Under the pieces are notes generated by a model. The model saw only the letters and a list, made by a program, of their open reading frames with translations, was not told the DNA's origin and made no database searches. Below, one piece after another: positions 29,996-40,860 of a DNA stretch of 64,000 nt. The stretch is from the NCBI GenBank assembly GCA_030220185.1, contig JASPKZ010007250.1:2321501-2385500 (forward strand), in the 5' to 3' direction. The translations under genes and the position numbers were made by a program. Every line of letters begins with the position of its first letter. Position 1 is the first letter of the stretch. Source of the DNA: Diploptera punctata. Its lineage: Eukaryota > Arthropoda > Insecta > Blattodea > Blaberidae.

Positions 29996-30325
29996 GTCCA
30001 CCGCTGTGGTCTCAAGGTAGCGTGCTGCCTTCTCACGCAGCGGACCCAGATTCGATTCCCGGTCGGGATAGACTCCTGGGTGAGATTTTTTTCGGTTTTT
30101 CCTCATCTGTAAGGCAAATGTCAGGAAGCTTAGGGCTCAACGGTCCCCGAAAATCATCTGGTCATCATCATCAACCTTATCATTATCATCATCATCCTTC
30201 AACGGTGTGGAAAGCAACGGGAAGCTACCACGCCTATAATTCCCTAGTAAAATTGCAAAGGATAGCATGAAAATGCTATGATTGTAGTGAAAGACCTGAC
30301 CTCGGGCAGAATTACTATCGATGGA
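29996..30325 (+). mobile_element. SINE-A with tail type ii
   Basis: Complete head (gtccaccgctgtggtctcaa; B box gattcgattcc), body, CAT-rich linker, and tail ii (cttcaacggtgtggaaagca, ctcgggcagaattactatcg). It joins one head to the alternative tail. Confidence 0.8.
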
Positions 30326-30370
30326 TATATATATATATATATATATGATAGATATGTAGCTGCAGCACCA

Positions 30371-30475
30371 AACTGTACCCCCCCGATTTTGTTATCAGTT
30401 TTTTTAATTGCCTCCCACTATGCCCCCCCCCCCGATTTGTTATAAGTTTTTTGAATTGCCTCCCACTATGGACAC
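30371..30475. repeat. Tandem duplication with poly-C runs
   Basis: Two units of about 55-60 bp sharing the ccccgattt.gttat.agttt and gaattgcctcccactatg segments. Each follows a C-run. Confidence 0.8.
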
Positions 30476-30592
30476 AAAATAAAAGACGTATTCATGTCAA
30501 AAAGAAAATAATAAATAAATAAAATAAAAAACTAGATTCTTACAAAACAAAATACGAATTTCTGAAGATAAAAAATCAGAGATGGAAAGAAG

Positions 30593-30886
30593 GTGAGTGG
30601 CTTGTTTGTTAGGCTAGGCTACGTACTGAATCTCAGAGGAATTCTGACACACACCGGCGGGCAAAGGAGCAGAGAGCCTGTGTCCATGTTTGCGAGTGGA
30701 CACGCAAGGCTGGGGAGGTCAGAGGATCCACCACCCGAGAACCAAATCAAAGATTCAAACGACTCTAAAACCGTTGGGCAAGTATATAAAAAATTCAGCA
30801 GACCTCGCATAGGGAAAGCAGGTGTCAAGCTTGGATACAGAGAGACATCTGATGGGCATATGCACAAACACAACGCTGAAAACTAG
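30593..30886 (+). CDS. Unrecognised 97-codon ORF
   Basis: GC-richer than its surroundings. The product is basic and hydrophilic (GHARLGRSEDPPPENQ, FSRPRIGKAGVKLGYRETSD). No motif that I recognise, no second copy in the window and no clear translation context. Could be a fragment of an unrepresented element, an exon or chance. Confidence 0.25.
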   Translation: MSGLFVRLGYVLNLRGILTHTGGQRSREPVSMFASGHARLGRSEDPPPENQIKDSNDSKTVGQVYKKFSRPRIGKAGVKLGYRETSDGHMHKHNAEN

Positions 30887-31019
30887 CCGCCTCAACTTAC
30901 CAATTTTAGATGCAAAAAAAAAATAAATACGTTAAAAAATATGGCATTTCACTTTGACAGAGAAAAGTAAATGTTAAAAGTGAAAAACTTACATTAGTCA
31001 AATTAAATAAATAAATATC

Positions 31020-31333
31020 CTCAACTCGTGTCCAACTCAGGGTCGGGTCGAGGGATGAGATGAGGTGAAGCACCTATATTTATGGAGGTCTGTGAACTAC
31101 AATGGTGCCGGCCGACCACTCTTAACAGATGAATGAAATGAAACCAAATGGATTAGATTACTATGGAGAAATGGTGGAATGAAATTTGTGGCAGGAGAAA
31201 ACGGGAGAGACCCTGACAAAAACCTGCCCAAGCTCCGTTTCGTCCACCACGAAACACACATGGAGTGACCGAGACTCGATCTCGGGACCCCAGCGGTGAG
31301 ATGCGAGCGTCTAACCGCTTGCGCCACGGAGCA
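31020..31333 (-). mobile_element. SINE-E, full head
   Basis: Head on the minus strand: gctccgtggcgcaagcggtt, gatcgagtctcggtc as B-box region. Body as in 17092-17396. Possible duplication aaattaaata on the two sides (near 31001 and 31340). Confidence 0.8.
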
Positions 31334-31371
31334 GCCTGAAATTAAATACATCCTAAAATATGTAACTTCCA

Positions 31372-31655
31372 TACCGTAGCCGAGCGGTTAAGGCAAGAAG
31401 CCTTGGTGCAGAACTACGGGATTTGCGCTGGTAAGAGTCTCCATGGTGGAAGAAATTTTCTCATGGAATTTCAGCCAGTATGGGACCGGTGGCCCACTCA
31501 GCATAGTGAGGGATTTGGGTAGCTACAATAAGTAGTGGTTCCAGGTTGAGAAAACCAGCTAAAACGACTGGGGGACAAGACATGCTAACGCATGTCACCC
31601 CTAAAGTAGCAGGATAATAGTCTATCTCTGTAATTAACACATGTAGATGTGACAC
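31372..31655 (+). mobile_element. SINE-B, head intact
   Basis: accgtagccgagcggttaag as the head, then ctacgggatttgcgctggta (B box damaged: gtaagagtctcc), cctgctaac-type body and gtaattaacacatgtagatg at the end. Confidence 0.8.
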
Positions 31656-31707
31656 ACCCATATTAAACAAGACAATATATAGGATGATTATTATGTTGAC
31701 AAAATGT

Positions 31708-31790
31708 TGATCTGGAACTATTTGGGCCCTAAAGTTTCCTAACGTTGACATTTGTCTTGCAGATGAGGGAAAACCTCAATTGGAAATTTG
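31708..31790 (-). mobile_element. SINE-A body fragment
   Basis: gacatttgtcttgcagatga with flanking body sequence. Both ends lost. Confidence 0.55.
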
Positions 31791-31865
31791 TCATGCCACA
31801 ATGTCGAAGTCGGGCACGTTATTAACCTAACCTATCTAATTTAATATAACCTACTTAGCATTAAT

Positions 31866-32600
31866 CATAAGTAATGCCACGAGTGATTTCCAAATTATCG
31901 ATAAATTCACGACTCACGAAGTGAGGAGTGAATTTATCTAGAGAATTTGGAAATCAATAGTGGCATTTGTTAGGACTATTTAACGAATAAAATTAAGCTG
32001 TTTACTCACAAATCATTGTTTAACTATAGTTATTTTAAAATATTTATATATTTAATGTAAACGACGATGTTTGAAAACAAATGAGAAACGATTGGTGCGC
32101 TTCATTTCCTTCCTTTGTTCATCACTGCAACCAGATCATAATATTACTCGTATTTATTGCCAAATGATCGCAATATTGTAAGAATGCACCCCAGTGGAAA
32201 AATGTATAACCAACGTTATAGGTATTAATTTATTTGATGTCCTATGATGTAAATATGTCAATTATATTTTTCTACAACGTCATTTCCTAGAAAATAATTC
32301 GTTTAAAGTGCAAACAGTGTTTTTTTTGTGGTATAATCAATTGTTACAAATGTTTTTATATTATCTATCGCATGCGCTTTCTGCCGACATGCATGCACTA
32401 TATATACAATCTGGTAGCCATATTTCTTAGAGAGTCAGTCACTGCAAAAAAATGCTATGACCTATTCAGAATGTTAAAAAGGAGGTGCTTTCTTTATTAT
32501 GATAAACTTTAGTTGGTAAATTTTAGGCGAAACACGACTGTGATTGGTTGTAAATAAAAAATAATTGATATGTGAATGGTCATTGACTCCCATTTGGGAC
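31866..32600 (+). repeat. Dispersed repeat X, copy 2
   Basis: Homologous to 7313-7890. Here the opening inverted repeat (31875-31897/31944-31965) encloses a second inverted repeat (31899-31915/31923-31939) that copy 1 lacks. No coding potential. Confidence 0.6.
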
Positions 32601-32737
32601 AGTCTACGTAATCTAACCTAACCTACTTAATCTAAAGTAACTTACCGAATGTAACCTGAATAAACGTGTTGACAATTGGCTGTAATGGAAACTTGAATAA
32701 TCATGTTGGCAAATTTCGATAACTATCGATATAAAGA

Positions 32738-33340
32738 CTATCCGCTCTTAAAGTTATCCTCATCAAAACAAAACCATGTGACCTACTCGCTTTTTATTGG
32801 CTATGGACACCGGCGCACGATGTAGAAGCAATAAGTACACGAAAAAGAAGTTCCCTCCATTAAATTTAAAATATCTCCTTTGAATATACTTGTTATTCTT
32901 TGTGAATGAAATTAATAATATTCAAAGCATAGAAAATATTCTAAAATATACCTAATCAATAATTATAACTTAAAATAGTTTATTACATATGGGTGATGTA
33001 TTTGAGTCATGCTCACCCGATTCTGATGCAACAAAATGGCTGAAGATGTTGAGTCTTCTGTTTCTGTGTCGCCATCTAAATTTTTAAAACACAAGTCTGG
33101 CAAAACTTTGACTAGTGGTAAAAAAAAATAAAAATAAAAATAAATTAAACTTACTTCACAAGTTCAGTGAAAAATCTCACCAGCTTTGTTGTAATCTACC
33201 CCAGTCAACGATCACGTGTATTATATAGGCCTACTTCACAAGTACTCCCTGTCGATGTGACAGTAATTTTGGCGTGAATGGCGGAAGGATACAATTGATG
33301 TTTGTTTGTGTTAGTATCTGTCTAAGAGCGAATAAGGTAT
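32738..33340 (+). mobile_element. MITE-like family Y, copy 1
   Basis: Imperfect terminal inverted repeats (ta-tccgctctta on the left, taagagcgaata on the right). The closest relative is 55727-56146, which shares gaatatacttgttattcttt, attctaaaatatacctaatc, tagtttattacatat and gaatggcggaaggatacaat. Internal length differs by a deletion in copy 2. Confidence 0.55.
33036..33131 (+). CDS. Short ORF inside family Y
   Basis: 31 codons, starting caaaATGGCTGAAG. The product is MAEDVESSVSVSPSKFLKHK plus 11 residues. The first codons are also present, with changes, in copy 2 (ATG at about 56008). It may be the first exon of the parent transposase or a captured exon. Unproven. Confidence 0.3.
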   Translation: MAEDVESSVSVSPSKFLKHKSGKTLTSGKKK

Positions 33341-34008
33341 AGTTTGAAACTAGTGGTCCGTCCAAAGATATATGGACGATCATCTCGCATAGAATAGCCA
33401 CGTGTTTACTTTACTCTTCGTATTTACAAGAAAAAAAAGTGAATTCTGCATCGCATAAAAAATTCAAATACATGGAAAACTTAGCTATCCTGTCTGCTAC
33501 ATAGGCGTTCTCTTCCTAACTTCTTACACTTCTATCGATATTCGACAACAAAACATTCGTAGCAGCTGGAGGGGGAAAAAAGGAAAGAAAAAAAAGAAGA
33601 CAATCACTTTATAAACTCTGACAAGAAAATTGTTTTCTTTTTTCGTTTGTGCACTCACGGCTAGAAAGTACAACCTAGTGTGAAAAAGTGTTTATTTTCA
33701 CAAAGTCCGGGCATATTAAAGAGTTAGAGGCTTAAATGATAAACTTGCAAAATGATAAACATCTATGAAAGATGTTGTGCCGTGTATGTAAACTACTGCT
33801 AAACGGATGAAGCGCTAAAAATGTGAAATTTGAATTATAGGTGAGATCATTTAAACATTATAGGTCAGGCCAACTTAACTGTTCCACTCCAATAATTAAT
33901 TGAAGTCTAGAACTGGTGACTCCATCGCAGTCGTATGGATCTGTAGTCGTATAATTATTTTGGAATTCGGTTTGGTAACAATCCCTGCACATGTTGACAC
34001 CATATTTA
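33341..34008. other. No recognised feature
   Basis: AT-rich, with an A/G-rich patch at 33570-33600. No shared repeat. Confidence 0.35.
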
Positions 34009-34010
34009 TA

Positions 34011-34885
34011 CAGTAAAAGATCCTTATTCGCGGATATGTTCCGCAAAGATGCCACGAATACAGGAACCGCGAATATGGAATGGCAATTTGTATGGATATA
34101 TAGGTTCCTAGATACAATATAAATTATCAAAGTAAAATCAATTAATGAGAGATTTTGAACAATTTCTATTAATTATTACTGTCAGGCTTAGACAAAGGGC
34201 TTAAGGAACTTAGTAATGTCTTCCTGTTTTGCCGCTTTTATAAGGGTTTTCAATTCAGATTCATATTTAGCTGTGAATTCAGCGATAGAATTCCTATTTT
34301 ATCTTCGGATTTCTTGATGAATCGTATAGTTGATACATTAACATTGAAACAGCGTGATATGGATGCAAACGACTCGCCAACATGTACTGTCACACATGTC
34401 TATTTTTACTTTAAGGAGCAACTATTTTTTTCCATTTAGGAACTAATTTCCTTTCCCTTTTACTCTAGATTATACATTATAAACAAAACAGAAGAGAGGC
34501 GTGTTGTTCAATCAAATTATTGCAACGAATGACAAGTTGAATCAATAAGGCACCGATCGTGGCGAGGGCGGCATTTAATAACGGACATAGCGGCACGTGA
34601 ATTACGGCAGCGGTAGCTTTTGACGACGAACTTTAAGCTTAGTAACAATAAGGTTTGTTTTACTTTGATATTAATTTGTCCATTTGGTTTGAATCACTCC
34701 TTGTATAAAAGCTGCCTTGGCACGAGCCTGCAGTAAAAAAGTTGCCGATGGTAAATAAAATATACTAATCCTTCTAATACACCGACTGGATCCGCGAATA
34801 AATAAATTTTAGCCGCCAATACAGAAACTGTGTCGCAAATTTCTAACCCGCGAATAATGAAAACGCACATAAGGAGCTTTTACTG
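34011..34885 (-). mobile_element. Tigger/pogo-like DNA transposon relic
   Basis: Terminal repeats CAGTAAAAGaTCCTTAT and, complemented, CAGTAAAAGcTCCTTAT, with TA on both sides. Subterminal cgcgaat/attcgcg motifs recur, as is usual in Tigger elements. It carries an N-terminal transposase relic (next entry). Confidence 0.8.
34190..34390 (-). pseudogene. Tigger transposase N-terminal relic
   Basis: Minus-strand translation gives GESFASISRCFNVNVSTIRF then IKKSEDK, a psq-type helix-turn-helix followed by a Ser/Glu-Asp context. After a frameshift it reads IAEFTAKYESELKTLIKAAK. Catalytic domain missing. Confidence 0.65.
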
Positions 34886-34887
34886 TA

Positions 34888-36095
34888 GGCTATATAACAA
34901 TTCAGCCTGCGTATGTCTGAGACTTACAGACTTCTAAACTCCTCAACCGATCATCATGAAAATCTGTACGTAGCCTACAAGTTTTCAAGTTCGACAAGTG
35001 TTTAGCCGCTATTTATTATGCTCTAAGTGTATTAGGTATAGGAGTTCAACTGAAATGAACATTTAAAATGTCACTTATACATCGAGAATTTCGACCGCTA
35101 AAGACTTGAAATCATAATAATAGTCCCTTCGATTGGTTGCTGGCCAAAGGAAGGCAAGACCAGTTATGGGACTGTCATATTATAGCCTCTGATCAGACTT
35201 TTCTGGAGAAGAAAAAGAAAATAAAGGAAAGAAGAAATGGAAGAAAGGAAAGACTCCCTAGCCCTCGGATGCCCTAATAGCATTTCATGGGAAGGACCCC
35301 ATACAAAGTAAAATCTGTCTCCAGAATAAAATTTTAGAGAGATCTAATCAATTTAAATATCTTGGATATTATCTCTCTATCTGGGATGAAAAGGATATCA
35401 CTGAAAAAAATACTAGTTATAATAAAAGTTTAGGAATTATTAATCAAGTTATGAAACCATCCCTTGTAAGTTGACCTATGGTAGTGAAGGATGGACACTA
35501 AAAAGACAACACGAAAGTAGAATAACGGCTTGTGAAATGAGATTCATGCGCAGAACACCGGGTTACACCAGATGGGATCGGAAAATGAACACCAATATCT
35601 TAAAAGAATTGAAGACTACGCCAATTTTGGAATATATTAAACAGTACCAACTAAATTGGAAACACCATCTTCAAAGAATGGGTTCAAATCGGATCCCCAA
35701 AGCTGTTTATAATTATATACCAAGAGGACGAAGATCACTGGGCCGTCCTAATACTTGGAAGGAAGAAGAAGAAGAAGAATTCTCGATGTTTCACAACGAA
35801 ACTCAGTATATGCTATTCAAATAAACACAGGTAGGTATTATCCAAAACTTAGCGAAATCCATTCATTAGAAGTGGTGGTTTACCTCAAATCCGAAAATAG
35901 AATTGACTCTAGTAAACCGCCATGTTTGGTTTGTCGCAATGTATATCTTTGTGTATACACATTTTCAGGTTCGACGAGTGTTTAACTGCTATTATGTTCT
36001 AAAAACAATGGGTGCAGGAGTTTATCTGAAACGAACAAATTGATAATCGTATTTCATTTAGTGACGCGCAGCAGCGCATGCCGGGCATTAGCTAG
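34888..36095 (+). mobile_element. Helitron-like element, interrupted by LINE-E
   Basis: The end gcagcgcatgccgggcatta followed by gCTAG (36092-36095) before T repeats the 28424 end. Left and right parts share internal phrases (ttttcaagttcgacaagtgt and ttttcaggttcgacgagtgt), so a duplication is included. The 5' boundary is not resolved. LINE-E inserted at about 35320-35783. Confidence 0.5.
35320..35783 (+). pseudogene. LINE-E post-RT fragment, (GAA)n tail
   Basis: TYGSEGWTLKRQHESRITAC, EMRFMRRTPGYTRWDRK and GRRSLGRPNTW in 35471-35765, with upstream sequence (QFKYLGYYLSIW) before a frame break near 35462. It ends gaaggaagaagaagaagaag. Same family as 3501-3960. Confidence 0.8.
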
Positions 36096-36096
36096 T

Positions 36097-36544
36097 TTAT
36101 TTATGTAACTGTGACCTGGTCTACAATATTAAGAACGTTTAATTCCTGCCTAATGCTTTAGTTTTGTTTATCGACCAATAGTGATTCGATTATTTATTAT
36201 ATCGTCAGCGACCCAACAGCATCATTTCAGCTGGTCCCCCTTTGTTGTTCAGTTAGGTTCCAAACCTCTGAGTTACATAGGCCTACTAATGTTGGTATGG
36301 TATTCAATCTATAAAACTTCAGAACTCGACTGTTCTTCCTAACGAAGGTTACACTGGTCAACATGATTTTTGTCTCATGAGTACCAATAGTTTTACTTAA
36401 TGCAGTTTTTCATCGTGTTTTCAAATATGTGTTCAGAATTTCTCATCGTCCACAGCTTTTTTTTATTTCAATTTCAATTAATGGATTTAAATAATTATTT
36501 TTTAAATAAACATTTTTTCTTCCATTTGTCCATTGTAAAATAAA
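36097..36544. other. No recognised feature
   Basis: AT-rich, no shared repeat. Confidence 0.35.
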
Positions 36545-36740
36545 ACCAAAGTCACGAATTACAGACAGAAATGGATTGATCACATGGATGGAATGAGTAA
36601 GGAGAGATATCCATTGTTAGCAAGAAATTATCAAGCAAGAGGAAGACGTGATGGTGGAAGACCTAGAAGACGTTGGGCTGATGCATTATGAAGTCGGAAC
36701 GGGCAATTGCCTAATCCTTGGAGTGATGATGATGATGAGC
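36545..36740 (+). mobile_element. LINE-B 3' end, extreme truncation
   Basis: Nearly identical to 16243-16440 (gtcacgaattacagacagaa to the (TGA)n tail). Only about 200 bp inserted. Confidence 0.85.
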
Positions 36741-37120
36741 TAACTCAGGAGATTTTAGCTATGGAAGAGATATCAAGGCAAATGGAATCCTAATATGCTG
36801 GCCGATTATTGTTGGACCATCAAGAGGGATGCTCCACAGGCGAAATATAGCAGAAAATCGTCATTTCTTACTTTCTAGGTGAGTCCGAATGTTCGAATAT
36901 TGTGTAGTTACGAATGTAGAAAATATTAAAGTGTTTGAAATTATAAATTCCTGTCTCTCGGAAACCTTGCATGATGGAGAAAAACCGATATCATATTTGA
37001 ATTCAGGAGAAAAAAATACTATCAGAATCACAAATTTTCTTTCTGAGACAAAAAAGTTTCTTTTTTGTTGCTCAGCGTTATTTTAACTATCAGTAATATT
37101 ATATGCATATAGGCCCAATG

Positions 37121-37156
<36 letters not shown>

Positions 37157-37198
37157 TATATACTCATTTTTTTTCATTAAAGCAGTTTTACCCTCTCG

Positions 37199-37238
<40 letters not shown>

Positions 37239-37398
37239 GTATTTCCATAGGACAATGCACTGCCTAAATATCCAAATTATTCACTAGTTTTTCTACTGAT
37301 TTATCATTAAGATATATTTTTAATCTTATTGTTTAAATGCTGCCACTAAACCCAAGGTAATTAACATATCTAGTAACTCACGCACACAACAAATGAAA
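36741..37398. other. Unassigned DNA with AT and CA runs
   Basis: (TA)n at 37119-37138 joins (CA)n at 37138-37156, and (TA)n is at 37199-37232. No gene seen. Confidence 0.5.
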
Positions 37399-37400
37399 AC

Positions 37401-37445
<45 letters not shown>

Positions 37446-37490
37446 TATTATTATTATTATTATTATCATTATTATTATTATTATTATTAT
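37399..37490. repeat. (ATT)n microsatellite
   Basis: ATT units with ACT and CAT interruptions. Confidence 0.9.
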
Positions 37491-38137
37491 AAAACAATGG
37501 AATGGTGTCCACCTGGAAGGAGAAGGAAAGGAAGACCTCGAAACTCGTGGATGCAAGAAATAAGAACTGGAATGAGAACAAGAGGACTGGAGGACACGGA
37601 GTGGATGGATAGAGACGAGTGCAGAAGAAAAATAAAACTTCAGGCACAGAATGATGTGTACTTACTTACTTACTTACTCACTGGCACTATCGAACCCGTA
37701 GGTTCATGGCCCGCGCGGACATAAGCTCTCCATACATTCCTATCCTGAGCTAATGTTTTCAAATCATTCCCTGTATAATCTACTTCCCTCAAATCATAGT
37801 TAATGTTATTCTCCCACCTCATTCTTGGTCTACCAACTGGGCGTTATCCCTCTGGCTTTCCTACAAGAAGCTTCCATGCAAGTGTCATTCCCCATACGTG
37901 CAACATGTCCTGCCCATCGCAATCTACGAGACTTAACTGTTCTTATTATATCTGGCTTCCTATAAAGACCATGTAGTTCATTGTTATGAAGTCTTCTCCA
38001 TTCACCTGTCTGTTCATCTCTCTTTGGTCCAAAAATTTTCCTAAGTACTTTATTCTCAAATAGTTCCTAGGGACATGGAATGTTAGGACTTTATACAGAA
38101 TGATGTGTAAACATTAAAATTCTGAATATAAACAAAA

Positions 38138-38139
<2 letters not shown>
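37491..38139 (+). mobile_element. LINE-C 3' end, interrupted by RTE
   Basis: 37497-37645 encodes MEWCPPGRRRKGRPRNSWMQ and GLEDTEWMDRDECRRK. After the RTE insertion the 3' UTR resumes at 38095-38139 (cagaatgatgtgtaaacatt, aaattctgaatataaac). The joined order equals the uninterrupted minus-strand copy at 5205-5300. Confidence 0.8.
37661..38094 (-). mobile_element. RTE copy with inverted 5' piece, nested in LINE-C
   Basis: 37661-38062 is the reversed RTE 3' end (cttacttacttacttactca tail first). At 38064-38094 the orientation flips, and gggacatggaatgttaggac matches the plus strand of the RTE at about 46292-46322. A perfect 15 bp duplication acagaatgatgtgta lies at 37646-37660 and 38095-38109. 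The layout is that of twin priming. Confidence 0.85.

Positions 38140-38181
<42 letters not shown>
38140..38181. repeat. (ATT)n microsatellite
   Basis: Follows the LINE-C 3' end. Confidence 0.9.
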
Positions 38182-38182
<1 letters not shown>

Positions 38183-38645
38183 GGTATAATTTCTCATTTG
38201 ATTTTTTTTCACATTAACTGTAATTAATGCATTCCTCTTTCAAATAGTTTCATAATTCCCGAACACGAATGATTACTCATTCGAGACATTTACATTTACA
38301 CATAGGTTATTTATATATTACATTTATTATTACATATGCCAATGTAAAAATGCACACAAATAAATGTGCTTAAATATGACTATGTACCTAATAAATATGT
38401 TTGACATATCAACATATTTTCTGGTATAAAAAACAAACAAGAATATATATTGATACTGCATTTAACATTAAACGTAATAAAATAGGAAAGTCAGCATTAG
38501 TAACTCATCGTTCAATTGGACACGAATTGAACGAGACTTATTCATTCATTCACATAAAAAATGCTGAATATAGGCCCTAGTTGTTATTCAGGTAGCATTT
38601 TCATTATGCAAACCTTAAAATATAAATCAATTTAGATTTAAGTAA
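38182..38645. other. No recognised feature
   Basis: AT-rich, no repeat match. Confidence 0.35.
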
Positions 38646-39435
38646 TGATTCATGCATTCATAATGTTCTGCCCAAGAGCAGGTCTTTCACTGCAAACTCA
38701 GCATTCTCCACTCTTTCCTTAACTCAGCTTTCCTTTTTGAATTTGCAGACAAACCATTTACTTTAATATTGTCTATCATCTGATGTCTTTTTCTGCCTCT
38801 TTCTTTACGTTGACCATTCCTACTAGGGCATCCTTCAGCAGGCAGTTTCTTCTTAGACAGTGACCAATCCAATTTCTTTTCCTCTTCTTTATGAGTTCCA
38901 GCATTGTTTTTCTTTCACCCACTCTGTCTAGCACATCTTTATTTATTACTTTGTCTGTCCATTTTATACGTTCCATTCTTCTCCATATCCACATCTCAAA
39001 AGATTCCAGTCTCTTTTCCTCATTCCGTCGTAATGTCCAAGTCTCTGCACCATACAATACTACACTCCACACAAAGCACTTCACTAGCCTCTTACGTAAT
39101 TATTTTGCCAAAGGTCCGCAGAAAATGCTTCTCTTCTTCTGGAAAGCTTCTTTTGCCATTGATATCCTCTGCTTTTACTTCTTGACAGCAGTCATGTTAC
39201 TACTAATAATACAATCCAAGTATTTGAAGCTCTCCACTTGCTCAATTGCCTCATCTTTAATCCTCATGTTTATCTTCCTTGGTTTCCTTCCTATTTCATG
39301 GCCTTTGTCTTATTTATATTTAACTTCATCCCATAATCCTCGCACTTATCATTTAGCTCCATCACCATGTTCCTCAGTATCAATGCATCTTCTGCTAGCA
39401 AAGCCATATCATTAGCAAATCTTATGCACTTTTAA
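38646..39435 (-). pseudogene. LINE-F C-terminal fragment
   Basis: The minus-strand frame 39084-38776 has KCFVWSVVLYGAETWTLRRN and WIWRRMERIKWTDKVINKDV, and a later frame has GRKRHQMIDNIKVNGL. Upstream to 39435 continues with decayed RT (reverse of DMALLAEDALILRNMVMELN). Longer than the other two LINE-F copies. Confidence 0.8.
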
Positions 39436-39469
39436 GTAATGATAGTAATCGACAAAACCTTGCATTACT

Positions 39470-40455
39470 GGTGAGTTCCATGAGAACGTGAAAGATACAG
39501 AGTCCCCATACTATTGTATGGTAGTGAATTTTGGGTTTTCACTAAAAGAGAAGATCATAGAAGCAGCTGAAATAAGATTTCTGAGAAGTGTGGCTGGTTG
39601 CAAACTTCTAGATAAGAGAAGAAGTGAAGATATTAGAGTTGAACTAAATATTTTTAAACTTTTAGATAAAATAAAATAATCCAGAAAAAACTGGAAAGAA
39701 CATGTTCAAAGAATGAAAAATGATCTAACTAACTCACTGTCACTATCGAACCCGGAGGTTCATGGCCGCGCGGACATAAGCTCTCAATACATCCATATCC
39801 TGAGCTAATGTTTTCCAATCATCCCCTATATAATCTACTTCCCTCAAATCATAGTTAATGTTATTCTCCCACCTCATTATTGGTCTACCAACTGGGCGTT
39901 TTCCCTCAGATTTTCCTACAAGAAGCTTCCTTGAACCTCTTTCATTCCCCTTTCGTGCCACATGTCCTGCCCATCGCAGTCTACGAGACTTAACTGTTCT
40001 TATTATAACTGGCTTCCTATAAAGACCCCTCAGATTTTCCTACAAGAAGCTTCCTTGCACCTCTTTCATTCCCCTTTCGTGCCACATGTCCTGCCCATCG
40101 CAGTCTACGAGACTTAACTGTTCTTATTATAACTGGCTTCCTATAAAGACCATGTAGTTCACTGTTATGTAGTCTTCTCCATTCACCTGTATGTTCATCT
40201 CTCTTTGGTCCAAAAATGTTCCTAAGAACTTTATTCTCAAATACTCGTAATCTCCTTTCCTCCCTTAAAGTAAGAGTCCATGTTTCGCATTCATGAATGA
40301 AAAATGATCGCATTCCAAAAATTACACTTGATTACAAACCAAAAGGATACAGGAATGTTGGTAGACCGAAAAATGGATGGATTCAACTTTTTGAATGAGA
40401 ATCTATGAGACCGGAACAAGCCACATATGCTTAATCCGTGATTGTTGATGATGAT
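39470..40455 (+). mobile_element. LINE-B fragment, interrupted by RTE
   Basis: 39488-39725 has AAEIRFLRSVAGCKLLDKRR and 40310-40400 has LDYKPKGYRNVGRPKNGW. The end gagaccggaacaagcc plus a TGA tail matches other LINE-B copies. The interruption has a perfect 15 bp duplication. Confidence 0.8.
39726..40294 (-). mobile_element. RTE copy with internal tandem duplication
   Basis: A reversed RTE 3' end bounded by gaatgaaaaatgatc (39711-39725 and 40295-40309). A 124 bp unit, starting ccctcagattttcctacaag, is repeated at 39903 and 40027 with about one change. The duplication covers the LRWAGHVARK to GKSEG segment and disrupts the frame. Confidence 0.9.
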
Positions 40456-40860
40456 ACAGAGTAAAAGCATATTCTTTGATATAATATCGAAACAAAATTA
40501 GACTCTTGCGATCTTGTGCCTAAATTGTGATGGGCCGATATTTTTTTAAACCCGTTAATAAATGATGAATATTACAATACAAGAAACTGTGAATGGAAAG
40601 TATAACTTTATTCATAAAAACAGTTTCGACGCTTTAAAAAGAAAACATTTGCATACGTTTATAGCTGTTTCGTAACCTGTAATAAAGCAAGGTTGGAATG
40701 CAAATAACTGGAGTTCGATCCTAGTTGGTGGTAGTGGTGTTGAAGCTTACAGCTCGTCCATCATCACCTCATTATCACGTAGCTGTATCTCCAGGCGTTC
40801 AATTCAACATTTGTAACCAACGTGATATTTTGCTCAATAATCCCACATATCCCTCTTTAT
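40456..40860. other. No recognised feature
   Basis: A decayed tRNA-like phrase (ggagttcgatcctagttggt at about 40711) could be a SINE head, but nothing else supports it. Confidence 0.35.
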
